Source of the DNA: Sinohyriopsis cumingii
Lineage: Eukaryota > Mollusca > Bivalvia > Unionida > Unionidae
Direction of reading: 5' to 3'
NCBI GenBank assembly: GCA_028554795.2
Contig: CM068826.1
Location: 106,292,602 to 106,356,601 of the forward strand
Length of the DNA stretch: 64,000 nt
Part shown: piece after piece, positions 46,657 through 55,050 of the stretch
Position numbering within the stretch: position 1 is the first letter of the stretch
How the letters are laid out: every line of letters starts with the position of its first letter
Translations under genes and position numbers: made by a program
The notes under the pieces: model-generated
Seen by the model: the letters and a program-made list of their open reading frames with translations, nothing else
The model's database searches: none
Told to the model about the DNA's origin: nothing

Positions 46657-47964
46657 CTAATAGTCTAGAATGACTTCTCTCAAACTGTTGATTTCTATGG
46701 TATTATCGAATTCGGCATACAGGAGGACGTTCACCGTCTCTGTTAGATTTGTAGTAAACTGAATTTCCACACGAATCTGGCCAGATTTTATAGGGTGGAC
46801 ATGTCCCTCGTCGCTGCCTTCGTCTAGAGTGAAATCGAAAGCCCACAAAGCGTAGCCTCCTGCGTAATCCTCGTACGTGATGCCGTGACTGGTGTTGGTT
46901 CCTAACTGACCGGTGGCTTCGTACAGGGACAAGTACGACCTCAAGTAATTCTTCTTGTCAAAGTTAGGTTCGAAAGGTCGGGTACACAAGGTCTTGCCAT
47001 CGCGACTGACTTCGATCTTGGACACGTCAAAGTGTTTAAAGTGGAAAGGATTTTTGGCCAAAGCTCCGTTGAAGGCTGCATTCTCGACGATAACAAGGAT
47101 CAAACGTTTGGGCAACTGTCCTTGGAACAGATGATCTTCGATCATGGATCACAGCCCCGTAGGAATGGTGAAGGTTTTCACTTCCACGCGTCGTATGGGA
47201 TACTTGGCGGTCGTTCTGCTCAACGTCTGACTGATGTCGTTACCCACTTTAGGTAACACTTCCACGCGTCGTACGTAGAGCCTGGCTTCCTCGATGACAG
47301 TTTTGCAAGCACTAGTACCTATCAAATGGAAAGCGGCACTACTATGATTCAGTCTCAGGCGGAGATTCACTCCGTTCAGCAAATACTTTTCTTGTAACCA
47401 CATGTCCAAATGCAAACGATCCATCAGTTCTAAATTATCTCCACTATTGATTCTGTCTCTTCGTTCTACAAATCCCGCATTGTGTTCTTTGGTTGTATTA
47501 ATTTCGAATTCTTCAAACTGGCCTGCATCGTCAGCTTCCCATACCACACAGGCATTGAGATGAGTGTTCTTGGCGTCTATTCCGTACGTCAAGAGATTTT
47601 CCAGGCACGCTCGATAAGGGTAAGTATCCATGCTGCTACTGACTAGTTTGTTATTCAAGTACAAGTCCACTCCACTGAACAAGGAATGCATGAAATTGTT
47701 GACGGGAGCTATTACCTCATCACCATCTAGGGGCGTATTATCCTCATCGACAACTTTGACTTTCAGGTACAAGTAACTGCTATTCAGATCGATGTAATCT
47801 TCGGGCTGTCCTTTGATTTCAAAATCGATGGGAGCTGAGGCTGTCAAAGAGGAGACGGGATGAAATTCCACCCACTGGGATTCTTGCATGGTCATCATGG
47901 TGGGGGGCATGGCAAACAGATCCAGTTCCGACTTGGAACAAGCGCAAGATTCTCGGTGCATCAT
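46657..47964 (-). pseudogene. Major capsid protein (hexon-like double jelly roll), one nonsense codon
   Basis: The family is the 'F54H12.2-like' Polinton/adintovirus major capsid protein. Matching blocks are VEFHPVSSLTASAPIDFEI, EDYIDLNSSYLYLKVKV, LFSGVDLYLNNKLVSSS, TYPYRACLENLLTYG, AKYPIRRVEVKTFTIPTG, LFQGQLPKRLILVIV, FNGALAKNPFHFKHF and YEDYAGGYALWAFDFTLD. The full length is 435 codons. A TGA at 47149-47151 separates the two jelly-roll halves, and the frame is otherwise open. The start is the ATG at 47964; the frame extends 5 codons to a non-ATG codon that overlaps the stop of the upstream gene. Confidence 0.93.
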
Positions 47965-47975
47965 TTTGTTCTTTC

Positions 47976-48401
47976 TCAATAATCGAAAACGTCTAAGTCT
48001 CGAACGGTTCTTCTTTTCTTTGTCTTTCTAGCTTTAGACGTGTGAAGTCTGGTGAAAGGGTGTTTTCTTCGTCGTCTCTTTCTGCCTTGTCCTTGCTGAA
48101 TGCCTGACTCGGTAGCGTGCAGGGCATTTATAGGTGTTTCTCGTCGGCCTAAAAGGTCTTTGCCCGTTTGCAGCAAGACATTTTTGCCTGCCCTCATGAA
48201 GGCTTCTTTAGGGTTTTGTTTGTCGATGATGACATTTTGGAGAAATTCTTTGCCGTGTGTCAGTGCCGTATCTTTCAAGGCGTGCAATCCGCGGGTCACC
48301 ATCGGTTTCAACACCGGGGCCACCGAACGAAAGGCCGATTTTAACATATCTCCTAAACCGTGTCCTCGCTGTCGAGCAACCCCTCGGTACACTGGATACA
48401 T
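47976..48401 (-). CDS. pX-like basic minor virion protein
   Basis: The 141-residue protein starts MYPVYRGVARQRGHGLGDML. A glycine-containing amphipathic hydrophobic segment (residues about 15-35, GDMLKSAFRSVAPVLKPMV) and a C-terminus dense in Arg/Lys (RKRRRRKHPF, KARKTKKRR) resemble the adenovirus pX/core-like proteins described for adintoviruses. It probably binds DNA in the particle or acts on membranes. It is placed directly before the major capsid gene, has a 3-nt gap to the penton gene, and is intact. Confidence 0.72.
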   Translation of the reverse strand: MYPVYRGVARQRGHGLGDMLKSAFRSVAPVLKPMVTRGLHALKDTALTHGKEFLQNVIIDKQNPKEAFMRAGKNVLLQTGKDLLGRRETPINALHATESGIQQGQGRKRRRRKHPFTRLHTSKARKTKKRRTVRDLDVFDY

Positions 48402-48404
48402 GAC

Positions 48405-49337
48405 TTACGAGTCGTGAGAGAACCGTTTTCGAAAATGGAGTTTCACCATGACTTTTCCTTTGGTGAATGGAATATTTTGTCCCAAATCTCCTTTTATAGC
48501 AATGTTGACCGTGTCCAAATAAGACTTACTGACAGGCAAATAGTGAGGATGTACAAATTCGCGGTGAACGTGGTAAGTGTTTCCACCTTCCTCGTCAGCG
48601 TTCGTGGCAGAATCCACTTTGAAAGGAATGACACGCAGTAACGGTACGGAGGTGTGTCCCACCACGTTGTACTCCACCACATCATTGTACACAAACATCA
48701 AATTCAGTCCTTGGTTCAGTTCTACCGGGGAACGAAATAACTTGCTAAAAGACTCGTTGTCGTAAACGATTGGTAATTCGTTTTTCTTGATCATGGCCAT
48801 GCTCATGTCCATGTCTCCGCCCAACATGTCAAACAATTCAGGACAAAATAAAATGGACACGATTTTACTCCCGTCAAATTTCATCGAGAAGCGACGAGCT
48901 GCTTTGTGGTATTCCATAGTGACACTTTTTTTGACACTTTCCAAAGCTTTCAGAAACACGACATTAAACCTGGAGGCAATGGTGCTGACCAAATGTTGAC
49001 CACTAAAATAATAGCCTGGGGGAATGAACAAGTGATAGGTGGTGTACTTTTGATTTTTTGTGCCAGGGGTTTTCCTGTCATATTTGCCATGGGTATCCAA
49101 GTACTGTTGCATTTGCTCGTCATAAACTTCCACATCAAAAAAGTTTTGATTGGGAAGGACATTGAGGACTTGGGTCGGGTGAATGATTTCCACTAAAGAC
49201 ACTTCCCAATGGGCTTCGTGATCTAAGGGGATGGCGTGAGGTAATTTGACCGTGTAACAGCACAACGTGTTGTTGGGAAACACCTCCATGGAACTGTCAC
49301 TGGGTAAGGTTAAGTAAAATTGGTTTTGGTGACTCAT
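48405..49337 (-). CDS. Penton-like minor capsid protein
   Basis: The 310-residue protein starts MSHQNQFYLTLPSDSSMEVF. The N-terminal pattern FY.TLPS....FP.NT....TVKLP followed by HWEVSLVEIIHP is characteristic of the single-jelly-roll minor capsid protein of Polintons, which forms the vertex pentamers. A conserved C-terminal half includes FVHPHYLPVSK and VMVKLHFRKR. The frame is intact. It overlaps the upstream membrane-protein gene by 4 nt (ATGA), which suggests coupled expression. Confidence 0.88.
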   Translation of the reverse strand: MSHQNQFYLTLPSDSSMEVFPNNTLCCYTVKLPHAIPLDHEAHWEVSLVEIIHPTQVLNVLPNQNFFDVEVYDEQMQQYLDTHGKYDRKTPGTKNQKYTTYHLFIPPGYYFSGQHLVSTIASRFNVVFLKALESVKKSVTMEYHKAARRFSMKFDGSKIVSILFCPELFDMLGGDMDMSMAMIKKNELPIVYDNESFSKLFRSPVELNQGLNLMFVYNDVVEYNVVGHTSVPLLRVIPFKVDSATNADEEGGNTYHVHREFVHPHYLPVSKSYLDTVNIAIKGDLGQNIPFTKGKVMVKLHFRKRFSHDS

Positions 49338-49750
49338 AATTCCAGAGTTCGGTAGCTGTCCGAGGGGTTACTGGACGTCAGAGGTGTGTCTGCGCCCAAA
49401 ATGGGGTTCTTGTTCTTGTTATTGGAGTGGTGACTGGCACTGGCACTGGACACAAGGTTCCCGTGGTTCCCGTTGGAAGAGAATTTCAGGGAGGGATTGG
49501 GAAGCAGGTAACCGATGCATCTGCTCAATAAAATGGTCCACAATTGTTTGTCTCCTTGTTGCAAACTCAAATTGGCGATGGCTGCCCCGATGACACAATA
49601 CACCACGAAGATTTGGCAGAAAAAGACGATTTGCGTTTTAGGCACACGTTCTCCGCACCACACCCACAAGGGTTGTTTTTGTAAATCTTGCACAGAAGAA
49701 CTGGGTGAAGGAGTGGTCGAAGTAGCTGCGTCTGTGTGAAAAGGCATCAT
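49334..49750 (-). CDS. Small membrane protein of the capsid module
   Basis: The start is the ATG at 49750 (MMPFHTDAATSTTPSP), giving 138 residues. A Ser/Thr-rich N-terminus precedes PLWVWCGERVPKTQIVFF and a single transmembrane helix (QIFVVYCVIGAAIANLSL), then GDKQLWTILLSRCIGYLLPNP and a polar Asn/Ser-rich tail. The combination VPK..IVFF..QI..VY...I..NLSL..GD..LW..LLS...GYLLP.P is a recurrent small Polinton ORF beside the penton gene; its function is unknown. The frame is intact. Confidence 0.78.
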   Translation of the reverse strand: MMPFHTDAATSTTPSPSSSVQDLQKQPLWVWCGERVPKTQIVFFCQIFVVYCVIGAAIANLSLQQGDKQLWTILLSRCIGYLLPNPSLKFSSNGNHGNLVSSASASHHSNNKNKNPILGADTPLTSSNPSDSYRTLEL

Positions 49751-49752
49751 GG

Positions 49753-50861
49753 TCACTTCTTTTTATAGTCGATGACTTGCGAAGCGTCGATCCAATAATC
49801 AAAACTGGGTGGATATCCTTTCCAACGTACTTTGACTTTTTTGACACGTCGTTTGCCCACTTTACGGGTTCTGCGTTCGAGAATGCTTTCGATGTCGTAC
49901 ACGTCGTCTTCTTTTTGGTGACACGTTGTAACTCGGGCAAATAAAACGTTCCTTTGAGCACTTCTCCGTTCATGTCTTCCAATTTATAGACGGCAGGATG
50001 ACGGCCATGCACTCGTCCAGTGACACGAAACAACTCGGTCGTCCAGTTAGGTAAGTAACCTTTGTCGAAAGTGTGTTTGGTTTTGCCAATGCGCACCCAA
50101 TCTCCTACGGCCAACTCTCCACTTCTCTTGGGGACAGCCCTCGTCTGGGACATACCAAACAGGCGCTCAAACACGAGCAGTTCGTTGTCGGGAGTCACGT
50201 CTTGCGGGGCACATCCGATGCTTCGATGGTAAGATTGGTTGTACGCTTGCACCAGGTGCGGTAAGATGTCGATGTACTTCAGAGTGTGGTGATGCGTAAA
50301 ATATTTCCACATGCGTTCTTTCAAAGTGCGTTGAAAAGGTTCCACGATGCTGGCTTTGGTTTCGGGATTCTCGGTGGTAAAAAAATGAATGTCACGTTTC
50401 TTTAATTCTTTTTGGAAAGCTTGGTTCAGAAATTCGGTACCTTTGTCCGTTTGCCATCGAAAAGGGTGACGACCGCTTTGTTTCAACACCCGTTGCAGGA
50501 CTCGCACTAACTCGCTGCTCGATTTGGAAGTCAAGGGCACGACCCAGGCAAATTTGGAAAAGACGTCGATGACACAAAACAAATATTTGTAGCCGCGATT
50601 GTAGCTGGTCAAATGAGAGACATCGGCTAAATCGGCTTGCCATTGATGATCGATGCCTTCCACTCAGGTGCGACTTCTGGAAAATTTGCGTCGAATGGGT
50701 TTGTGTAAAGTGTAGGTAGCTTGTTCTTGTAACCATCGTTGCACTTGAGGTAAACGGAGACTTTTCAGTCGCATTTTGGCAGCACGATACAATTTTTGAA
50801 CTCCTGCGTAACCTGCAGGATGGGAGGGATCGTAGTAAATGCTGGCTAAGACTTTTTCCAT
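49753..50861 (-). pseudogene. Retroviral-type (DDE) integrase with chromodomain, broken twice
   Basis: It starts MEKVLASIYYDPSHPAGYAG, the normal Polinton integrase N-terminus. TGA at 50664-50666 (codon 66) interrupts it. The rve core follows with Asp in WQADLADV, Asp in WQTDKGTEF and, 35 residues later, Glu in KASIVEPF. After YLPELQRV a one-base frameshift in an A-run near 49915-49922 shifts the last domain to another frame. There it reads VYDIESILERR and VKVRWKGYPPSFDYWI, a chromodomain, ending TGA at 49753-49755. The enzyme integrates the linear genome with 6-bp duplications. This copy cannot make it whole. Confidence 0.93.
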
Positions 50862-50879
50862 TTTTTGTTTGTTTGTGTG

Positions 50880-51531
50880 TTAATAAGGCACCCACTCTTG
50901 GAAGATGCTACTCTTTTTCTCTTGGGGTACTTTCTTGGATTGCAATACTTTGCGTGTGCGACCGGCAATAGGTGTCGAGGAGGAGGATGTCAGAATAGGG
51001 GATATTTTTTCTTGTTTCACTTCTGTCTTCACTTTCTTTTTCTCTTATGATGAAGAAGGGGTGGTCATCATCTTTTTAATCCATCCAATTCTGGAGGTAG
51101 GTGGTGTTGTTAACTTGCGTACTTTTCCTGGTGGAGTTTGAAAACCTTCCTCTTATTCTTCTCCTTTTTCTGTCTTGGTCACTGGTAGCGGTGGTGGTAC
51201 TGGTAATGGTGCTGGGTTTTTCATCAAGGTCTTAAAATCTTTCAGAGTGGGTAGAGCTGTTTCGTCTAAAGCTTTCTGGTGAAAGAGTTGCAGTCGTTGC
51301 AAGAGTTGACCTTACTTTTGCGATTTTTCTGTTTCGGACAAATCTTGGCGATCCATCAAGGACTGCAATTCGTGTTGTAACTGGGACATCTCGCTCAAAT
51401 GGGGACTGGGAGGTAAATGTGGGGTGCGTTGTTCTTGCCAACGATGGTATTCCATCCATCGTTTGTAAGGCACTAAAGCTAGTTTTCGTCCTTCAATGGA
51501 GTTGTCAGGGGTCGATTCTGAGATCTTGGGA
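50880..51531 (-). pseudogene. Conserved Polinton protein of unknown function, multiple stops
   Basis: One - strand frame reads LALVPYKRWMEYHRWQEQRT, then LSEMSQLQHELQSLMDRQDL and SETEKSQK, and later GQLLQRLQLFHQKALDE and IGWIKKMMTTPSSS. It resembles the Polinton ORF with a '...L...LQ..L..IL.R.DLS..EK...Y.QLLQRY' core that usually lies beside the pVI-like gene. Three in-frame stops break it (in AAGTAAGGT near 51313, GAATAAGAGG near 51155, TCATAAGAG near 51045). No ATG start survives, and its true start probably lies near 51531. It ends TAA at 50880-50882. Confidence 0.6.
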
Positions 51532-51546
51532 CTTCAGAGGGCCTTT

Positions 51547-51948
51547 TTATCTTGCTCCCACCAGTCCTCCCAACATGGTTCCCAAGACTCCTTTCAGCAA
51601 GGGGCCTAACAAGAGGGGTAAAATACCTCCACGTTTGACCAACATCTTCTTCTTTTGACGAATGGGAATTTTCTTTTGAACCATTTGGCAAAGAACGTGA
51701 CGATGTTTGCCTAAGCATTGTTTCTGGTGTTTGGACAAAGGGATCGTGCCTTTCAAGACGTTCAAACAACATTCGCACACGGTATCGATGACCTCTTTGG
51801 AGGCCGATTGAATGAGTTTTTTTCGTAGAGGTGGAGAAGCTTTGGACAGGACAGATAACATGTCCCCATGTTTGACTAAACGTGGTGGCAGTCCTTTCCT
51901 TTTCATTCCTTGGGTTTTAGAAGAGGGATGTTTTCTGGAGGGTGACAT
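51547..51948 (-). CDS. pVI-like membrane-active virion protein
   Basis: The start ATG at 51948 (MSPSRKHPSSKTQGMKRK) lies about 50 nt below the TATA-like AATATAAAAAA at 51995-52005. The 133-residue basic protein has KEVIDTVCECCLNVLKGTIP, a KKKMLVKRGG motif and a hydrophobic Gly/Leu-rich end, LLLGPLLKGVLGTMLGGLVG. That is the pattern of the Polinton protein with 'CL..VLKG.VPL' and 'KRGG...LL.PLL' blocks, thought to be the equivalent of adenovirus pVI. It is related to the next gene (51999-52945). The frame is intact. Confidence 0.75.
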   Translation of the reverse strand: MSPSRKHPSSKTQGMKRKGLPPRLVKHGDMLSVLSKASPPLRKKLIQSASKEVIDTVCECCLNVLKGTIPLSKHQKQCLGKHRHVLCQMVQKKIPIRQKKKMLVKRGGILPLLLGPLLKGVLGTMLGGLVGAR

Positions 51949-51998
51949 CTTCAGGAGCACCAATAACACTGATACCCCGACTTGGTCACAGGCCTTTT

Positions 51999-52945
51999 TT
52001 ATATTGGAACGCGTCGCCACTGATTGTCTTTACGTCGTATCAACTTCAGGACAGGTATGACACGTCGTGCAGGAGTACGCAACGGACTAAATCGAGGCAG
52101 TTCTTGCTTGGACAAATCCAGTAAACTTTGTAACATGCCCGATCTTTCTTGGACTTTGATTTTGGGAGAAGGTACTTTGTGAGCAGCAGCCACTGCCACT
52201 AAATTGGAGGGTCCTGCCACTGGGGAAGTTCTTCGTGGTCATCAACGGAGAAGTTCTTGGTGTGATCAACGTCTCCAAGTACTCTTCAGTTCTTGGTGTC
52301 ATCAACGGAGAAGTGGATGAACGTGAGTCTGCCGGAAACGCAGTCACCGCCGTGGCAGGTCGTGGTTTGCGAGTGTAAGGTTGCATCCTGGCCGAAGTGC
52401 CTCTCTTGCGACTAGTTTTCTTCTGTGGACTTTTCTTTTTCTGGGGACTTTTTCTCTGTTTCTTTTTCTGGGGGCTTCTTTTCTTTTTCCGGGGTGGTGT
52501 CTGGTAAGAGGAGGGTCCCGCCACTGGAGAAGTTCTCCTTGGGGACCTGGTCTTTTTCTTCTTCTTGGAGCTTCGTTTGACTTTTTTCTTGGGGAGAAGT
52601 TTGGGGGCATTAGGATCCCATCTTAAGAGAGAACGAATGATGATCCCTCCTAGAGTACCGCTCCCTCCAGGTTTCAAAATGATTTGTTTTTTGGTTTGAG
52701 TGTCGATGCGGGGATCGGCCAGTTGGGTCAAAGCGACTTTGTTTTGATCAAAAAAGCGTTTGGTTTGATGAGGAATCTGAATGATCCCTTGGAGTAATTG
52801 ACGTGCCGTCACCGTGAACCATCATAAGACTTCTTTGAGACTAACTTCTAAGACACGAGCTCGTATTTGTGGATTTTTTTCTCGACTGATGCCATACAAG
52901 GCACGAATCAATTTGACGGGAAGATGCGACTGAAGGGACGTCGTG
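51999..52945 (-). pseudogene. Basic virion-type protein, diverged paralogue of the pVI-like gene
   Basis: A frame from about 52945 (no ATG, the likely start codon now TTG) reads LPVKLIRALYGISREKNPQI, then ARVLEVSLKEVL, a TGA (about 52834), and ARQLLQGIIQIPHQTKRFF through KQIILKPGGSGTLGGIIIRS. The core aligns with CLNVLKG..PLSKHQKQCL...KKKMLVKRGG of the gene at 51547. A long lysine-rich linker with SPQKKK-type repeats (52400-52600) follows, and a frameshift near 52215-52230 leads to the last frame (AVAAAHKVPSPKIKVQER). A TATA-like TATAAAAA lies at 52984-52991. Likely DNA-binding or core protein. Confidence 0.6.
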
Positions 52946-53011
52946 TTCAAAATGTGTGTGAGACAGACGAAAAGGGTCTGAGGTTTTTATAGATTTTTTT
53001 GTGGAGTGAAA

Positions 53012-53740
53012 TTAAGTCGAGGACGGAGACGTATACAGGACAGGCCCTCCGTCTTGGCACCAGTGGTGAAACAAGTGGGTACGAAATCGCAAATCATCGG
53101 GGCTCGTAGGTTTCAAATCGACGAGTAAATAGGCGTGTGGCGTTTGAGTGGCATCGTCGTACGCCTGAGTCAGCCAAGGCGTTCCTAACTGTTTGGCTAA
53201 CACTTGCACTTGCGATTTATCTCGAGGGCTTTTAAACAAGACCACGTAATGCGCATTGAGATTGATGGTGCGATGGGATTTACTTTCTTGAAACAAATTT
53301 TGGGTGATGTAAACGACACTGGCATTACGGTGATGCCCTTTGCGCGTGAACCACAGTTTAATTTCTTCTTCGTCTTCTCCTAACATGTCGTCAAAAATGA
53401 CCAAATGGGTTTGACGGGAGTCAGAGACGATGCCGTCGTCTTCTTTAGGAATGCCTTCCACAAACACGATGGGATCGCCTTGACTTTCTCGCAAGAGGCT
53501 GTACGCCGATCGCCACTCTTTGTAACACCACACGATCCGCTGAGGTGTTCGATCGATCAAATGATGTTTATGTTCGATCAAACGTTTGACAAATTCGGTT
53601 TTGCCTGAACCGCTAGGTCCAGCAATGAGCATGTTAAAGGGATGGCGAAGTTACAAAGCCTCCCAACTGGCACGATCTAAGTGTTCGTCGATGACTTTGA
53701 CAGTGGAGGAAGAGGGAGCAGAGACAGCAGAAGTAGCCAT
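53012..53740 (-). pseudogene. FtsK/A32-type genome-packaging ATPase, one nonsense codon
   Basis: The ATG at 53740 (MATSAVSAPSSSTVKVIDEH) lies about 50 nt below a TATA box (GTATATAAA, 53787-53795). TAA at 53651-53653 (codon 30) breaks the frame, which then continues unbroken. Walker A is GPSGSGKT (codons 41-48), Walker B HLVIFDDMLGE (Asp pair at 117-118), and VVYITQN is a sensor-like strand. The full length is 243 codons, normal for Polinton ATPases. It should pump DNA into the capsid. The stop lies upstream of Walker A, so an internal restart at the Met of codon 37 would still include it. Confidence 0.93.
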
Positions 53741-53786
53741 AGTGTCAAGAATGTCACTTGTGACACGAAAACAAACAAGACGAGAG

Positions 53787-53795
53787 TTTATATAC
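53787..53795 (-). promoter_or_regulatory. TATA box upstream of the packaging ATPase
   Basis: GTATATAAA on the - strand, about 47 nt before the ATG. The interval contains the palindrome TGTCACAAGTGACA. Confidence 0.7.
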
Positions 53796-53811
53796 TTTTT
53801 TTCAGAACACG

Positions 53812-53817
53812 TTTATT
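53812..53817 (-). terminator. Poly(A) signal for the replication/accessory module
   Basis: AATAAA on the - strand, 8-13 nt past the stop of the 53825 gene and followed by ACGTGTTCTGAAAAAA. This is nearly the same downstream sequence as at 45455-45460. Confidence 0.65.
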
Positions 53818-53824
53818 GAATGTT

Positions 53825-54127
53825 TTAAACATGAATACGAAAGACAAAAATACATAAAAGCCAAAGGCTTAAGTACAACGATAAAAGGAACATGATAACG
53901 ATCAACGTGGAATAGAAACAAGTGTCTGTACAACATGTTTTGGGTAATGTTCTGACCAGTTCTATAGGGGGTAAGGTCACACAAGTGTCCTCCCGAAAGG
54001 GTCTTTCAGGCCTGTCCACGACAGTCCTGTCCTTGGTGACGGGTTCTTCTGGCACCGTCACTAACACAGGTTGAAAAGTAACTTTTTTCTTTGGACGTTG
54101 AAAGGAAGGATCACAACTCTCGAGCAT
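53825..54127 (-). CDS. Tail-anchored membrane protein with a PP1-docking-like motif
   Basis: The ATG at 54127 (MLESCDPSFQRPKKKVTFQP) is chosen because it overlaps the end of the upstream gene by 17 nt; the open frame extends 27 codons further. The 100-residue protein has KKVTF near residue 15 (RVxF-type protein phosphatase 1 docking pattern), a Pro/Val/Thr-rich middle, then CFYSTLIVIMFLLSLYLSLW, a single C-terminal transmembrane helix running to the end. No family is recognised. It is the last gene before the AATAAA at 53812. Confidence 0.6.
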   Translation of the reverse strand: MLESCDPSFQRPKKKVTFQPVLVTVPEEPVTKDRTVVDRPERPFREDTCVTLPPIELVRTLPKTCCTDTCFYSTLIVIMFLLSLYLSLWLLCIFVFRIHV

Positions 54128-54356
54128 ACTGGGCCACTTCTTGGGTCCAAGCCTCAAAATCCCATTTTTTCCAGGCACGGACATCTGTCCAATGGGGGTG
54201 TAAGTCACAAGCTACACACACATCGTCATACACGTCTTGGGTAGCTAAAAGTTGACGAATCTTTTTTTCCCGTAGAGGTCGAGAAGTATCCAGATGAAAA
54301 CGTAAGGCTTTGAGCAAAAGGAGTCTCTCGTGAACATTTAAAGGCACCACTTTCAT
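54111..54356 (-). CDS. Small Polinton protein, unknown
   Basis: The 81-residue protein starts MKVVPLNVHERLLLLKALRF, helical with a Trp-rich end (HPHWTDVRAWKKWDFEAWTQ). The start was chosen for the 4-nt ATGA overlap with the preceding frame (54353). A two-cysteine motif, CVACDLH, is present. No function is recognised. Confidence 0.5.
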   Translation of the reverse strand: MKVVPLNVHERLLLLKALRFHLDTSRPLREKKIRQLLATQDVYDDVCVACDLHPHWTDVRAWKKWDFEAWTQEVAQYAREL

Positions 54357-54565
54357 GTTGAATGGGTGGTAAATACTGTCCACAAGGAATCGGCTGGTAA
54401 ACGAAATCCCAGAAAACAAGTCACTAAGACACACACCACTTGTCGACCCAAATTGAATGGATACAGTTCTTGTAATAATCGATGGTAATGATCCACGGTT
54501 TGAATATGGTCATTGAGTTCCTTGCACGGAATCTGTTGGATTACATGCGATAATAGTCGTGGCAT
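54353..54565 (-). CDS. Small Polinton protein, unknown
   Basis: The 70-residue protein starts MPRLLSHVIQQIPCKELNDH, with a hydrophobic stretch VVCVLVTCFLGF. It lies within 4 nt of the next gene and overlaps the 3' end of the 54510 frame by 56 nt. It may be a real overlapping gene or part of its downstream neighbour after a frameshift. I cannot decide. Confidence 0.4.
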   Translation of the reverse strand: MPRLLSHVIQQIPCKELNDHIQTVDHYHRLLQELYPFNLGRQVVCVLVTCFLGFRLPADSLWTVFTTHST

Positions 54566-55028
54566 GGCAGCCTGTTTTTATAGTCTCTTTGTTTCGGAAA
54601 CAATACACGTACTTTCTAGCCAGAGATCTTCGTTCTCCAGTGGGGAATTTAAATGTTACATACTGTAACCGAAACGTCAGACTTCGTTTAGAAGTTTCCT
54701 CTTCCGCTAAGTAGATTCCACGTAAAATATGTCGGTAATCCTTTACCTTGTCTTCCTCAATGTGTTGTACTAGGTGAATCTCGAAGTAACCAAAATGATC
54801 AACACGTAGATCATCGGGGGCCTGGAAGTATTGAACAAGGTCTGACCACTGAAACAATTTCTGACGAATCAGTTCTCTTATACCATTCAGGTACCAGTGG
54901 TTAAAGATCTGGTGACGTAACGGATGCAACTGTTCTTTGCGTTTGACTTGTATTTTGACCAGCTCTCGGTAAATGCGCTCTCTCAACTCCACAGGCAAAG
55001 CACGAATGTTCTCTTGTAAAGTATCCAT
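54510..55028 (-). CDS. Polinton protein with F-box-like N-terminal helix
   Basis: The 172-residue protein starts MDTLQENIRALPVELRERIY. The ALPVELRERIYREL segment (residues 10-23) resembles the first helix of F-box-like motifs; the rest (SDLVQYFQAPDDLRVDHFG, TFRLQYVTFKFPTGERRSLA) matches nothing I know. Near its end the coding DNA contains CTATAAAAA (about 54573-54581), the same box seen before other genes. The frame is intact. Confidence 0.55.
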   Translation of the reverse strand: MDTLQENIRALPVELRERIYRELVKIQVKRKEQLHPLRHQIFNHWYLNGIRELIRQKLFQWSDLVQYFQAPDDLRVDHFGYFEIHLVQHIEEDKVKDYRHILRGIYLAEEETSKRSLTFRLQYVTFKFPTGERRSLARKYVYCFRNKETIKTGCHATTIIACNPTDSVQGTQ

Positions 55029-55050
55029 GAACAGATTATGGTAAGTTACT

